Origin: Kalaharituber pfeilii
Lineage: Eukaryota > Ascomycota > Pezizomycetes > Pezizales > Pezizaceae
Assembly: GCA_015179045.1 (NCBI GenBank)
Contig: WHUZ01000059.1
Location: forward strand, 1-64,000
Direction: 5' to 3'
Length of the DNA stretch: 64,000 bases
The notes under the pieces were generated by a model that had not been told where the DNA came from, ran no database searches, and worked only from the letters and a program-made list of their open reading frames with translations. Numbering within the stretch: position 1 is the stretch's first letter; each line of letters starts with the position of its first letter. The translations under genes were made by a program, and so were the position numbers. Shown here one piece after another: positions 12,196 through 25,340 of the stretch.

Positions 12196-15100
12196 ATTGA
12201 GTCTCTATACTCCAAGGAGAAAATTGAAGGGAGTAAGAGTGAGGAAAGCTTCCACCCCAGAGCCAAGGGTGTTTTTTTTTTGTTTTTTTTTTCTCTCTTC
12301 TTCTATTTCTCGAATTCCAATCCGATGGTTCTTTCAATCGAGGGGTCTTCTACAGCTAATGGCTAAACGGAAGTTCAATAATTTAGCAGTAGCCCCCCGT
12401 TTAGAATCTCACACGTTTGTAGCAGCACTGACCTGTAAGGTAAGTAGAATTTCTGGGGGAGGCTGAAACAACTCGCTTTGATGTCGCCGGAATGTTCTAT
12501 ATGCACCTGAGCCTAGCTAAAGCTTAGAGGGCGTTCAGGCAAAAAACCAGTGTATACAAGTAACAGTACTGGAGAGTGCAGGTCTCCTAGACTGTTGCTG
12601 AGGAGTATATTCTGGCTCCACTGTGGGCTGCTGAAACGTCTTCTGGCGTTTGCGAAAATCGTAGCGTCAGATATCGGAGAAAGAGAATGGGGAAAGGGTG
12701 TTGAGGAAGTGGGGTGGAGAGCAGGTAGGAGGGGTGTCAGAATGGGGAATGATGCTTGGGTGCGGTGGGGGGGATGGGTGGCTGAGGTGTGTGGAAAGGG
12801 GACGCTGGTGGAGGGGGCGTAGGCAGAAAACTGAAGAAGCAAAGCGAATAGTGACGCTGGTGCAGCACGTATGAAGCAGTTTTCTTGGAGGCAGCGGAAG
12901 GTTTGCTTTGGAGCCTTGGTAGCGGTGGCCTAGCCTGACTAAGGATGAGTATAGTCCTGTTGGGTACGAGTCCTGTGCCAGCGACAGCGCCCAGCGCTGG
13001 AGTAGCCTCGCAGCCCATGTCATGAGTGTGCCATCCACCCGCCACTGCACAACCTTCCCCACTCTGCTTTATCATTTATCATTTATCGGGCACTGGCCGC
13101 TAAGCCCGGAACGAACGCTGCTCAGCACTAGTCTGGTTAGTCCAGTTGGTACTCTGTTGCTGTTGGGCAACGCATACGCTGCAGCGATCTGCATTACTGC
13201 CGTCAACGTTATATCGATCGCAAACAGAATGTGGAAAGCATATGAATTCATCAAGACACGGCCACCTGCTATATCATCAGAGTCGTATGTCTGGCTATTC
13301 TCAGTGATGTCAGTGAGCTCGGCCGTTACGAATGCTGCAGTCCGATGATAGGTTGAAGCATTGCCCTACGGGCTCGACTCGAAATGCAGCAGAGATATTC
13401 AAATCAACTGCATCAGGATCGTGATAGCTCATAAGTTGCTTGATAGCTCAGCTGTTGCTACTTACTTGCTCGGGTCGGAGATCGATGTAAGTACGATATA
13501 TGTACATACATATGTACTTATGAAAAGGTTTGAGACTACTACATACAAGTGAACTAGCCGATCGCCCAAGCCAGACTACTGATTTCATTCGAAAGAGAAC
13601 ATTGCATTGTACTGGTATTGTTTGTGAAGTAATCTATGGCCAGAGCTCAATTGCATGTGAAGTCTGGTTGCTGCATGCGATCTAAATCCATTGACCTGTA
13701 TATGTGCAATATTCATATAAATGGGTCCGGTATGTCATAAACTGTTAATTTTATGTTTCACATACTTGTTCTCTACCCAGACCTTACGGGTCTTTTATGT
13801 ATAGCTCTCACACCCATATTGTTGTGTTACATACTTCGTAAAAAAATCTACTTGTCATACATCTTGTAGTTCTCAAAGATCGGACCGAGGCTTCTGATAT
13901 GGGAGCGATTGCGAGAGTACCATCCTAGATAAGTTCTCATTATCGAATCGATACAACAATATAGAAACCAGATCTAGCTTATGTTTTCTGTTTACTGGCA
14001 TGTATATATATAATAGTGGTATTCAGATTAGACTGTCTCCATATAAAATGAAATTTGGCAGACAAACCAGACTTGATAAATGTTTCAAATCTGGAAAATC
14101 TGGCCAGATTTTTCTATTCTGAACACCGCTACCCTCCAATGCAGCTATCAAAGGCTATAAAACTCTAATAGAAGGGTATTTTCAAAGTAAATATTATAAT
14201 GCAGTACTGTTTTTGACTCAAGTTGACCAGCTGCATGGCTCATATTTGAATATCCAGGTTCAGGAGATGTTCTCATACGATATTTTGTATGAGAATATGA
14301 ATATCATGAATAACTCCATGACCATATCGGATAGCATTTTGTAAATCTTCTTGTATTTCGCATGAAATGAAGTTATAAGGCTGAAGTGTCCTAGCAATTT
14401 TATAAATTTATTGTCAATGTAATATGCAAGAATATATGAGTGTGGTATCAAGCGCGAAGAACTGGTGTGGTACTAGTAAGCCTGGGAACAAGAAAACATT
14501 GAGCTGAGATCTAAACTCTCTCTCGATCGTCTGTTTTGCTGTAAAACGTGCGCATACGTTGCTTCCTGGTGAATTTACGCCTTTCGTCCAGTGACCTGTT
14601 CTCGTACCCAGCCTGTGACCTAGTGGCAGACCGATCATAAGACAGTAGCATACATAGCCTTATTACTAATCCTCAGTATGCAGATCCAGCATGTCTTATG
14701 TCAGCCGCTGAACCTTTGCATGAGGCAAGTAGGAGACTATGAGTGAAGTTTACCCAGAATTGCTACTGATAAGAAAGACATATACAGCTGATCGTTATAT
14801 CATCGAAAAGGAAATCCCCAAGTTTGAAGTGAGTGAAACGGCTCCTGGGGGAAATGCGGGAAAGGCACATATTACTTGTTTCTCACTTGTGTACACCAAA
14901 TGCCTATGATGTCTGGCTCAAAATTTGCTCCCTGCTCAGCTAACTCAAATTTCCCACCCCACTAGTACCTTAACTGGTGCTCTCATGGATGGGACACTTG
15001 AGTACTAGGAGGCTAACTAGGGGCTTTTTGGTTCCCTCCTCTTCGACTTTGTAGATTTTGGTAATGAGGTCTCCTTGGTTCGAGGCTCGGTCTCCACCTG

Positions 15101-16752
15101 GGAACGACAACAATTCGCTGCATTACCAAGTGAAGCCTCCGTATGGTTACGCAGTTATCATACTCAAACTAGGAAAAGCACGAAAATGTTACTCGACTTC
15201 ACAATCTAACGCGACGCGTACAATCACAACTAAATGAATGAACGTTGGGTAATAGTTGTTGTGATACCCGTGTGCATACTCACTGCTTCAAATGTCTTCA
15301 GACACGCTCAGGTCTTCTCATTTGAATTTCCAAGTTTTTGTGTAGCGTTTTTATCCGTACGCATTACTGATTCTCGGCTTTCTGAGAATTTGAGGACCAG
15401 CCAGAAATTGCATCGGGCATGTTTGAGGGGATTGAATTGCCGTTTTTCTCGAGGCGCTATACACGCAGCATTTATGATATGGGGCTAACGGCAGTGTACT
15501 AAGATAAAGCCAAACAGGCAGACTCGCTGTTCCCAAGTTACTTCTTGTAACCTGCAATGATGCTCACCACTTACTTATCCGTAAACATGCCACATCCAAG
15601 TATGCTGTGAATTCCCATCCTGACAGGATCCAAAACGCCAAGGCACCTCACCCTCCACAAGCATCCTTTCTTGAAACACCGAGGTATGATGCGCGACGTC
15701 GTGGCGAGCAGACTAGAAATCGACGCCGGGGTCAAAATGACTAGCTTTTCGCATGCAGCGCTGTTCTGGAACGTGCCGGGCCTGGCAGGGTCCTGTTTGT
15801 GTGACATGGGTGATTGTCAGACACGTTGATCGCACCAGCACGTTGGCGATTGTGTGAATTTGCGCATAGATGAACGCCAAGTTGAGCACGAACTTACCTG
15901 TAACTCAAGTAGGGCTTTTTTTCGATCGCTGCCAACTCGTGTATCATAGAGCACACGCATCCAGAGCGTGCCGTTTCGACACGGGTAGGCATGCATTCGT
16001 GCGTGTTTCGTGGAGCGTGCCCTGCTATCATAGCCCGTCAGCTTGCCGCTGTGGACATCTGGCGCTGTGCAGACGGTGCTTTGGATGCGCCCGATCGATG
16101 CTAGCGGCTCTGATAGAGTACAGTTGACTAAGAATAAATTGCCGCCATTGCAAGCTTATGGTCAAAGGGCATGCCGCCGGAGTCAGCGTAGTACCATATA
16201 TCCAGTGCCCGCTCTCGCTGGATTGGCTATGCTATTTCGGCACTGCTGCCACGAACACTGCAGCGCGCAACACCCACGCTCTCAACGCCCTGGTTTCTCG
16301 ATGAGCTGCTAGTTGACACTTGGAGCATACGCAGGGGCAGGAACCGCACGGCTTAGCGGATTCCCCATCTGAGTTAACTTTGCAGCTCTGAGCCCTTTGG
16401 CCTGCATCCACCCTTTTCCACCGCTTCGACATCATTAGGGGTCTACGGTTCGGCTTCAGCTCCTTCGTACTCCTTATAGGGCAGTTCCCGTCATTGCCTA
16501 CACTGCACGGCCCTTATTCTCGATTCCCATCGGCAGGTGGTAGAGCCAAGTTGCGAAGAAACATTCACCCGTCTCTTCAACACATTAAGAAAGCTATACT
16601 GTGCTCTTTCCGAGCTGAGTTGATCTCACGCCTGGAGGCTGGAGCCACCATTACGTTGTTGCACTCGATGAAGCCGTTGCCTGGAATTTGAAAGCGGCAT
16701 TCCTACTCCACACTTGACTCGGAAACAAGATTCCTACACTTGTGACCCGACT
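12196..16752. other. Gene-free interval between TOM1 and GYP5 (divergent promoters)
   Basis: No open frame here has recognisable protein features or plausible splicing. The first ~150 bp upstream of TOM1 hold a T/C-rich tract on the + strand (about 12270-12310), which reads as a purine-rich promoter strand for TOM1. One transposon-derived element (14016-14129) is annotated separately. The rest, roughly 13400-16700, looks like non-coding sequence without clear repeats. Confidence 0.6.
14016..14129 (-). mobile_element. 114-bp TA-flanked MITE, internally deleted relative of the copy at 63607-63986
   Basis: The ends form an imperfect terminal inverted repeat, GTGGTATTCAGATTAGA versus GCGGTGTTCAGAATAGA on the opposite strand, and TA dinucleotides flank both sides (14014-14015 and 14130-14131). 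Its left 55 bp match the reverse complement of the right end of the 63607-63986 element. Its right 45 bp match that element's left end. It is therefore the same family in opposite orientation with the middle missing. TA duplication and short TIRs suit a Tc1/mariner/pogo-mobilised MITE (inference). Confidence 0.75.
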
Positions 16753-19559
16753 ATGGCAGAACAATCAATTCTAAGGGGGGAGGATGAATCCCTCAAAAGT
16801 CCTGAGTACGAAGAGGTGTTACTAACAGAGGATATGAAAGTTGGGGATGAGAAGCGGGTAAGAGCGTCAACTCGTCCCTATCAAAGTCTTAGACTCGAAA
16901 CAGGCTTCGAAACCCAATCTTGTCCAGACTTTTTCTTTGTTTCACAAATGGCCCCCAATGCATAAATCTGGGATGCTAGTTCTATTTACTAATATCCCTT
17001 TGTAGAAAACAGATGATGATCAGGAAATAGCCTCTTGTCCACCCTCAAGGGACTTGATTCGTGCCTCACAATCGACAGTGTCGTCCATTGAACCCGCTCG
17101 AGGGGGTAAAAGAGATAGCCGTGCATCATCTTCTGAGACCAATGAGGAACGTCTAGAAAAGGAGTATGGAAGTATATCGGCTGTCAAGTCACCCCTGTCA
17201 CAACGGAGAATTTCCACTTCCTCTCTAGATGAAGTCTCCCTCATTGACGAGCTTCCCCCGCCTAAAGAATCCTCACCCAATATCATTGAATCGACTACAG
17301 CCTCTATTATGACTCGATTCTCACGTTCATCGACTGCGTCTTCGCAATCCGCCTTAAATAATGCTAGTATAACCCAAAAGTCTATCACTTCCACGCCTGC
17401 TTCCAAAAAGGATTCCACACCGGGACCAGCCCCGATGCAGGAGAAATCCGCTCCAACCGTTCGAAGATCTCCCTTCAGTTGGCTGAGTAGAGCTTCAGCC
17501 CCAAAAGAAGCACCCCCACCAAAGGAAACACCTAAAAGTAGGAGGGCAACAAATGCATCCATGATGAGCACTTCTTCCACAGCTACATCAACTACTCTCA
17601 ACAGCGAGCTTCTTCTAGCCAGGATTGAAGCAAACAAGGAGCTAGTTTCGAAAGCAGATGTCCATGAAAAAGAAGAGTTGCTAAAGGGAACAGATCGTCT
17701 ACGTGAAAATTTCAGGAGAATAAGGGAAAGAGAAGCTATCACCGATGGATACTCTGCTGCCAAAATTACAAGCCCATCATCCACAGCTGGAAATGGAGGA
17801 GCCACTGAGCCCCACGTGGGCTCTCAGTTTACAGAATTAAGCGGTGAAGCTGACACAGCACCTGTCCCCACTAGTGCGCCCACTACTTTTGAAGATCCGA
17901 TTGATTGGGACCTTTGGCAGGCAGTCGTAGAGGACCCATATAAGGTAGCCTCTACAAGGCCAACTGAACTCAACCAAGCAATCCAGGCTGGAATTCCTCA
18001 GACCATCCGTGGAACGGTTTGGCAAAGCATGGCCCAGTCCAAGTCACTTGAACTAGAGAATATGTACCGCGAGGTCATAGCTTTAGGGCCTCAAGCCACT
18101 GCAATTGATGCACGGCCTTTATATGGGACTTATTGGCCTCCTTCAATTCCGTCTTCCTCATCTCCTGGTTCTTCTCGCCTCGGTTCGCCGAAAGCGTGTC
18201 CACCAAAGCCCGAGTCGAGTGGCCTAAATGTGAGCATACTTACCGGGGACGGGGCAAAGAAAACTGTGGCACAACTTGAAAAAATCATTAAGAAAGATCT
18301 TGGTGAGCGGACGAGTTTTGGCAAATACAAAGTGAACCAGAAAGCTCTGCTAAATGTATGCAAAGCATATGCATTATTTGACCCCCAAATTGGTTACACA
18401 CAGGGCATGACCTTTGTAGCCACCCCTCTCTTAATGAACGTGAGTGCTTTATAATGCCCATTCTTTCCATAGCCTCAACTTACGTGTTCCCAAGATGACT
18501 GAGGAAGAAGCCTTTTGTTTATTCGTAAAATTGATGTGCAAATACAACCTTCGAAGCATGTTTCAAGAAAAAATGAAAGGGCTGGAACTTCGCCTTTACC
18601 AGTTCGACCGTCTGTTAGAAGATGTGGAGCCCCGCTTGTCCGTCCATCTGAAGCGTCAGGGGATAGAATCTTCTCTATATGCGGCTCAATGGTTCTTGAC
18701 GCTGTTCACGTACAAGTTTCCATTACAGCTGGTGCTGCGTGTTTATGACTTGCTTTTCAGTGAGGGAGTCGAGGGCGCTGTACTGAAATTTGGTATTGTC
18801 TTGATGAAAAAAAATACAGATATTTTACTTGAGAAGGATTTTGAGTCTCTTGGACCATTTCTTAAGGAGAAACTCTTCGACGTCTACCTGGATTCTTCAC
18901 CTAGTGCAAATTCGTTGAAAGAAGCAGGATTTTTCGGAAATGGCGGTGAGAAAGAGGTATATCGGGCCAATATTATGGTTCAAGATGCATGTTCAGTGAA
19001 AATAACGCGAGAGATGCTCCTCAAATATGAATCCGAGTGGAATGAGGCGGAGAGACTTAAGAGGATGAATGAAATGGAATTGGAGCAATTGAAGCATTCG
19101 AACGCCGCTCTGGCCTCAAGGGTCAAGAAACTTGAAGAAGAGCTAGAGTTGGTGAACAAGGAGCACATTGATCTGCTCAATGGCATGGTTGTAAAGAACA
19201 TGGAAAACTCACATTTGTCGGATGAAAATGCCCAACTGTTGCAGCAGGTCGAAGAGCTGAAGCAAATTGTAGAAAAACAGCCCATGGAGGTTGAAGCGAA
19301 GTTCAAAGCAGAGCTGGATCGACTAATGGAGCGGCAATTGGAAATGCACAATGAGAACCAGGCCCTTGAAGAACAAATGCTTGAGATGCAAGAGGAGCTG
19401 ATATCCACCAAGATGAGCTTGGCAGAGGTAGGCAGCAGTTTTAAACCACCCAAACTATCATATACTGATCTGGATTGTTTCCTCATACTATAGGTCAGCT
19501 CGAAGTATGATGTTCTCACAAACAAATGGCGCGACTTGAAGAAAGCCATCGGAGATTAA
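16753..19559 (+). CDS. GYP5: Gyp5-type TBC-domain Rab GTPase-activating protein
   Basis: RabGAP of the Gyp5/Gyl1 group, which in yeast acts on Ypt1/Sec4-type Rabs in ER-to-Golgi and polarised exocytosis. Exons 16753-16857, 17006-18439, 18495-19427, 19494-19559 (845 aa) join in frame with canonical GT-AG sites. Residues 1-340 are Ser/Thr/Pro-rich and disordered. The TBC domain runs about 360-660: IPQTIRGTVWQSM near 364, the Arg-finger segment IIKKDLGERTSFGKY near 460, and the Gln-finger IGYTQGM near 497. D-L-G-x-R-T is the usual form in fungal Gyp5 proteins. Residues ~685-825 form a coiled coil rich in Glu/Leu/Met, followed by a short conserved tail (KWRDLKKAIGD). The start is the first ATG in frame with exon 2; the 148-nt first intron is the longest in this gene. 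Confidence 0.92.
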
Positions 19560-21800
19560 AATCCATCTTCTCCGTGTCTCATACTACGATTTTAGTGCTT
19601 TTCATTATCGTTCTTACTATTTGTCTAGACCTTCTTCTTTTCGGACTGTTCATACAAATCCTTTTTTTAATCTGGATCCTTTCCTCATTCCCATTATCAT
19701 TTTCTGTTTCCTCTCTTTCTTCCTGCCAAAACATTTTGATAGCAATTGGGACCACTACGTGGACCAAAACGAATGTGCGAAACGACGCCATGATAGATTT
19801 AAACCGATGGGTTGGGTGTCCGGGAACGGGATGGTCTTGATGTTTCTTGATTATTCTTTCTCGTTTCTTGTATTTTTACATAATTGTCGTCGCAGTACAT
19901 TACATAGAGGAACCTAAACGAAGTTTATTTCGTTATACTTGTTGAGTTTGTCGGCAGCGAGATGAGGAATGCGGATATGGTTGATGCACTGGCCACTCGA
20001 TTAGCAATAGTATAGTATAGATATCCCGCTAATGGCAATTTTTCAACATGCACGCAGGTTATACTATTCACTTTTGTTTGGAACCCTAAGGAATTTCGTT
20101 TGCATTCCTGAATCTGTAATATTGTATAACTTCGTTGTTTGCTAACCATGCTGCGTTTTGAAGGGTATCATTGCAACTAAGTGCGGCAGGGTAGGTTTGT
20201 GACCGAAGAGACCTGCCATCAATCTGGATACGTACCGTTATGTACTAGGTACCTGTGTAAATGCCTAAATTCTATTTATGGCGTAGACTCAAACATGTAT
20301 GATATACGCATGACTATATACAGTTATATACTTTAGTGGCCGTATGGTTACTTAATATAAGTAAGTATCCTACTGACAAATAAACGAGAACAGATAATAA
20401 ACAGATCTTGCATCTTGCAGAAGTTTTTGCTATGTACCTGACGTCCTCTGTTTGCATTACCTATGGCCTCTAGATCCCTCGATAGCACTGCGCGTGTATG
20501 AGCCCAATTATCCTGATTTCCAGATCTCGGGAAGGATCGTGTGAATGAGGCAGGCTACGGATCGAGACGACATAGTTCTCTATACAGTAAAGTGCCTGGG
20601 GCCGAGGTTACGGGGAGTCATAGGATAGTGGTGTGTTTTTGATCTGCCCTCATCTACACTCTTCTTCCGCAGTTCTAGTGGTGTAGCTTAGTCTGGCAGC
20701 TGCATAAAGCAAGAAGACTGCTTAGGGGAAGGATAAGAAGTACCTATGGGAGGGGAGGGGATCCGGATGGAGTTTGAATGAGGCAACTAGTCCCCCGTGG
20801 GCAGGCTGCCACTTGAAGCACGAAGTCGTGGCGAGGCGGACTTTCGCATTGTTACAGTAAGTTGTGCACTGAGAATAAGCTCACAATTGTTCTGTGTATA
20901 TGGGGAAAGCAACCAGACTAATGGGGAAAGAAGAATGTGTCTGCCACATATGGTACTGTACAGTGCATCCATAGTTGAGTGTTATATGGAAATATGAATA
21001 TGGCACGACTGTGTTGGCCACCCGATGCTTGTACGCACAAACTTAGGCTGCTATGAATTGACAGTGCGCGGTAGCAGCAGAGAGCCAGGGCCATTGGATG
21101 TAATAAGAGCTTTATACTGTGAATAAATTCGAGCATCTAGCGAACCGGCAAAACCCACAGGTAAGATGTCAATAATGTGTCGTCAAAATACAATTCCCAT
21201 TTTTCCCCGCAAAGTAAGATGACAAAAAATGAACATAGAAAAGAGAACAACCAAGCAGAAAGTTGAGGGAAAACATGACTATAAAATAAAATAAAAGACA
21301 AGAACCAAACACCCTTTTTAGATGGAAAAGAGGTTTTATTGACTCCCCATGCCGACCCACCCCATTCAATCACCAGACCCTTGATTATATTCTAAGGTCA
21401 AACCGACATCACACAGGAACACTTCTCCAACACAAATAACCAGCACTACAGCCCGCTGCTTGCTCACTTTGCTTGCAACTATAGAGCCTCAGGTGAAAGA
21501 ATCGATGGTATTCGTTTTCGAAGGATATTCATCTTCATTCCGCTTACGTGGTAACTGTAATAAAAGAGTAAGAAATCAGATACCTATCCAGGGATTGTGA
21601 CCATTCCTGAACTCGATTTATGTGGGCATATGGCGGATGCAGATGTGATCTTCAGCTTTTTTGGTTTGTTTTTTTGTTTCCCGGAAGCAGTAACAGTTGT
21701 AGCAACAGTAGCAGCAGCAGCAGACGACAGCATGATTATAAGAAAAGAAAGAGAAAGGAAAGGAAAGGAAGAGAGAGATCTAAAACGTAAAGTAATGGAT
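19560..21800. other. Intergenic region between convergent GYP5 and eS6 genes
   Basis: These 2.2 kb are the 3' flanks of two converging genes. Open frames are short and have no protein-like features or splice partners. Short simple repeats occur near the eS6 3' end (AGCAGCAGCAG around 21710, then an A/G-rich stretch to 21790). No RNA gene was recognised. Confidence 0.55.
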
Positions 21801-22845
21801 CTATGCCTTCCTCATTGAGCTGGCTCTCCTCTTCTTAACCTCCTCACGTTTGCTCTTCTCCTCAGCCACACGCTTGGCAAGAAGTTGTTGATATTCAGCC
21901 TATTGTAAAAATTAGCATACGTCCTGCGAGTTCTTTGATAGACAAAACATACAGCAGCATCCTTGCTAGCCTCAGCTCTCCTCCTCTTGAGCGCAATCCT
22001 GTGACGCTTGTGCTGGAGGCGTTGAGGAGTGACAAGCCTCTGGATTTTAGGAGCCTTGGTGTATGGCTTCTTCTCAGGATTCTTGGGCTTAACCTCACGA
22101 CGGACGACATATTTTCGGACCTAGAGTTCGGAAGATCCCCGTTTAGTATATCCCATCTCTTGTACTGAAAAATTCCCAAAGAACTAGGCAAGTGAACTAA
22201 CATCATCTTCCTTGGTCAAGCCGAAGAAACGTCTGATCTTCGTAGCCCTCTTTGGTCCCAACCTGTTGGGGTGGTTGACATCGGTCAAGCCGGGAATGTC
22301 ATTCTCACCCTGCTTAACCACCACCAAAGACAACACAGCAAGGTCCATCCCCACGATGCATCCTCTCACGGATTTCCTCTTCCTCTCACCAGTACGCCGT
22401 GGTCGGTAGCAGGAATGGCCCTTGGACAACAAGAGGCGAACACGAGTAGGGTGCATGACACCCTGCTTCATTGGGAATCCTTGTTTGTCGTTACCACCGG
22501 TGATCTTGAAGATGTATCCTTTAAATTCGTCTCCAACAGTGTCGCCAGGAACCTCCTGTCCCATACGCTTGTCCATGAAGACACGGAGACGACGCTCATC
22601 GTCGATGTCGACGAGCTTTTGGGTGCCATTGGCGGGATATCTGTAATTGCCGGAAAAGAGACGTCAGTGATTTTACCGTCCAAATATATGAAAATTGACC
22701 GTTGACTCTATCTGATACTGATTTGTGGATGAGGGAGTGCATACGCCTAGATAGCCCCCAAGTGTACAGTCAGTATCAACCGGTACCTGGAAACTGCAAG
22801 CCTCTCCCTCAATTGCAGCGGGTCACCTACGATATTGAGCTTCAT
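21801..22845 (-). CDS. RPS6: 40S ribosomal protein eS6
   Basis: Core component of the small ribosomal subunit. Clear family sequence: [60 protein letters not shown], then the basic C-terminal helix ending [11 protein letters not shown] with the RRxSS phosphorylation motif known for eS6. Exons 22640-22202, 22120-21953 and 21899-21801 are secure (introns of 81 and 52 nt; donors GTTAGT and GTATGT). The first exon starts ATG AAG CTC AAT ATC at 22845 (MKLNI, the canonical eS6 start). The attractive donor GTAGGT at 22830 leaves the frame two bases short. A later donor (GTACCG at 22786) keeps frame but inserts about 14 residues. The product is otherwise of normal length (~240 aa). The gene diverges from the phosphatase gene at 23119. 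Confidence 0.93.
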
Positions 22846-23118
22846 GATTGCAACGACTCGTTATCGGAAGCAAATACCGTGTCGGGGTGCTTCTTGTGCA
22901 GTCGTTTAGTGGCGGTTGGCGATAGTAACTGTCGTGTCCGGTTGGTGTCGTAAATTCAATCTTCGGTGGGAAATTTGCTGGGGTTTGGCGTGTGCGGCGC
23001 TTAGTGTGCGGTGGGGCGCACGACGGAGATTAGGGCATGCCCTGGCTGGCCTCTGCCGCACCCCCACGCGCCCTCGTCCTCCGTGGGCATCAGGAGCATC
23101 GAGGGCCTCATTTGCACG
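22846..23118. promoter_or_regulatory. 273-bp shared promoter of eS6 (-) and histidine-phosphatase (+) genes
   Basis: The two coding starts face away from each other with only 273 bp between, so both promoters and 5' UTRs must lie here unless a leader intron extends further. The eS6-proximal half is more AT-balanced, and the phosphatase-proximal half is strongly GC-rich. I could not place individual factor sites with confidence. Confidence 0.5.
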
Positions 23119-24509
23119 ATGGCAGGCAACACAGCCACGAGCAGCGGCCCCAGCGACACGGTGGACACCCCGTCTCGCGGCCCCGACACCTGCTGCCGGC
23201 ACAGTCGCTCGGAGGTGATCAAGATCCTGCTCATCAGGCATGCTGAAACCATTGACAACGTTCACCACAACTAGTATGTCTTCTCCCCAGATAAAGTTAA
23301 GCACCGCAATTCCGGATGCTAACTCTCCCCTTCAGCGCTGGAACAACAGATTCACCCCTGACGAGCCATGGAGTCCTCCAAGCAAGGGCCCTAGGTAGTT
23401 CCCTAATCAAGGACGGGCACTACATCTCACACATCGCCTCATCATGTCTCCAACGTGCATATCAAACGGCGACTGCTATACGGCAAGCTGCGCTCCAAGC
23501 GATTGCTAACCAGGAGGACTGGAATCTTTCAGTCGACCGGCGGAAGGAGCTATCTGAACGGGATTTTGGAGCGCTCGAGGGGAAGAATTATTTGGACACC
23601 CCATCTCGAGCCAAACGCCCAAAATACGATAGAACCTCCTTCTTCCGGCCCCGAGACAGGCCTCAAACACCACATCCGCCTGTATCCATACCGCAATTCC
23701 ATGGCAATGATACCAGTGCTGGAGAAGCAGAGTCGCACGAGTCCATGGCTTCCCGCGCAAACACCTTTATAGACTCCTACCTCCTCCCGATTATCAATGG
23801 CCCACGAACGCCCCTTATTGCCCCCTCCACCATCTCCGACCTGCTCGATTACCCTGCCACGCAGCACGTGAAGACCGTTGCCATAGTATCACACGGGATT
23901 TTCCTGTCCGTACTCTTCCGTGAGCTTCTTTCCCGTTTTCGCATCACCACTGTTTCCTCGGAGGCACTCGAAGCGGGATACACATACGGAAAAGTCTCCC
24001 CCCGCTGGGAGAACACTGGGTATGCCCTTCTGCACCTCCATTCCCTAGCGTACACGGGCACGCCCTCAACATCTTCCCCCACCCGCAGCTCCGTCACATA
24101 CCACAACCCTGCTGCCCACTCCAACCAACCACAGCAGCTTGCCCACGAGCTGATCATTCAATCCATCAATGTTAAAACGCACCTCTCGAACCTTAAGCGC
24201 ACAGGCGGAGGCATTGGTTCAGCGCGCGCAGATCCACACCAACGCACCATGATGGAATATTTTAAGTCCAAGACGGCAAAATCTGTCGCGCCGCCTATTA
24301 AGCGCGAGCATGAGAGCGTGGAGGAGCAAGATCCTGCATGGATGTTGCCTCCACCGCTGCCTGCAGCTCCATCCGTTTCACGCAACAGCACGGTTTTTGG
24401 TGGTTTCGGTTCCTCCTTCACGGATGCTTCATCGGAGTATTTTCCCTCGTCGCCGCCACAGAGTGATGATGACCCTACTATGCATGCGACTATCACGTCG
24501 TTTGTGTGA
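23119..24509 (+). CDS. Histidine phosphatase (phosphoglycerate mutase-like) family protein
   Basis: Member of the branch-1 histidine phosphatase superfamily, most likely a phosphatase rather than a glycolytic mutase; the substrate is unknown. Exons 23119-23273 and 23336-24509 (442 aa) are joined by a 62-nt intron, giving HNYAGTTDSPLTSHG across the junction. Catalytic features: LLIRHAETIDN near residues 42-52 (phospho-accepting His of the RH motif), ERDFGALEGKNY (the ERxFGxxEG motif), and IVSHGIFLSVLFREL near 234 (second catalytic His in SHG). A Ser/Thr/Pro-rich C-terminal extension of about 150 residues carries a KRE-type basic cluster and is probably disordered. The first 35 residues are also low complexity. 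The start is the first ATG in frame; upstream frame is open but only with non-ATG codons. Confidence 0.85.
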
Positions 24510-24662
24510 CAGTTGTCACGTAAACCAATAATGATAAATATATCACCATCACCTATTCCTCAATCTCAGCAATCTCATAATGTAAGTCTTTTCATTTCAT
24601 TTCATTTCATTTTATTTTATTTTATTCTTAAACATCCCCAATCCCATCTATCCAGCGTCACC

Positions 24663-24702
<40 letters not shown>

Positions 24703-25306
24703 AAACACAATGATGAAAAAAAGAAATATTCACAGACCTGATCTGAAATTTCCAATACTGTGGAATAAGTTTATTGCCAACTGCTGTCTGAAGTGTTTTT
24801 CTGGGACCATACACCCTCCTCCTCACTAAATCAAGACCAAACGGATTCTCTCGAATGATTGACTAACAAACGCACTTAGGGCAGTAAGAGTTTTGATGAA
24901 AGAGGAGATAGAGAGAAAGAGGTTCCAAGGGGTATTAGACGATATTTAGTGTTTAATCACTTTACATACATATATAAATACTGCTTTTTCACTTGGCATC
25001 TCTATTATACACATATTTACCTCAGCCTTTTCTACTCACGAATCCTACGTGCTAGAAGTACTTGAATAGTGGTGCTGTCAACTGATTGATAATGATTTCT
25101 AAAGCCTTATGCCTATTACTGTCACTCCTTTCTCCTTCCGCTCTCCCTTCCTCTCCCTCCTCCTCCTCCTCCTCCTTTAATATATCAACCGCCACTACAC
25201 ACCTATCTCCTGAGTTTGGCTTGGTATGAGACTATACTAAAAAATAAAAAATAAAAAAAAAATAAAAACTCAGTATCCCCACAACCGTCCGTCGGTAGCT
25301 AAAGGG

Positions 25307-25340
<34 letters not shown>

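Noticed and set aside
24513..24713. Frame ending in poly-Lys
   Set aside because: Created by the 37-base A run in a 3' flank.
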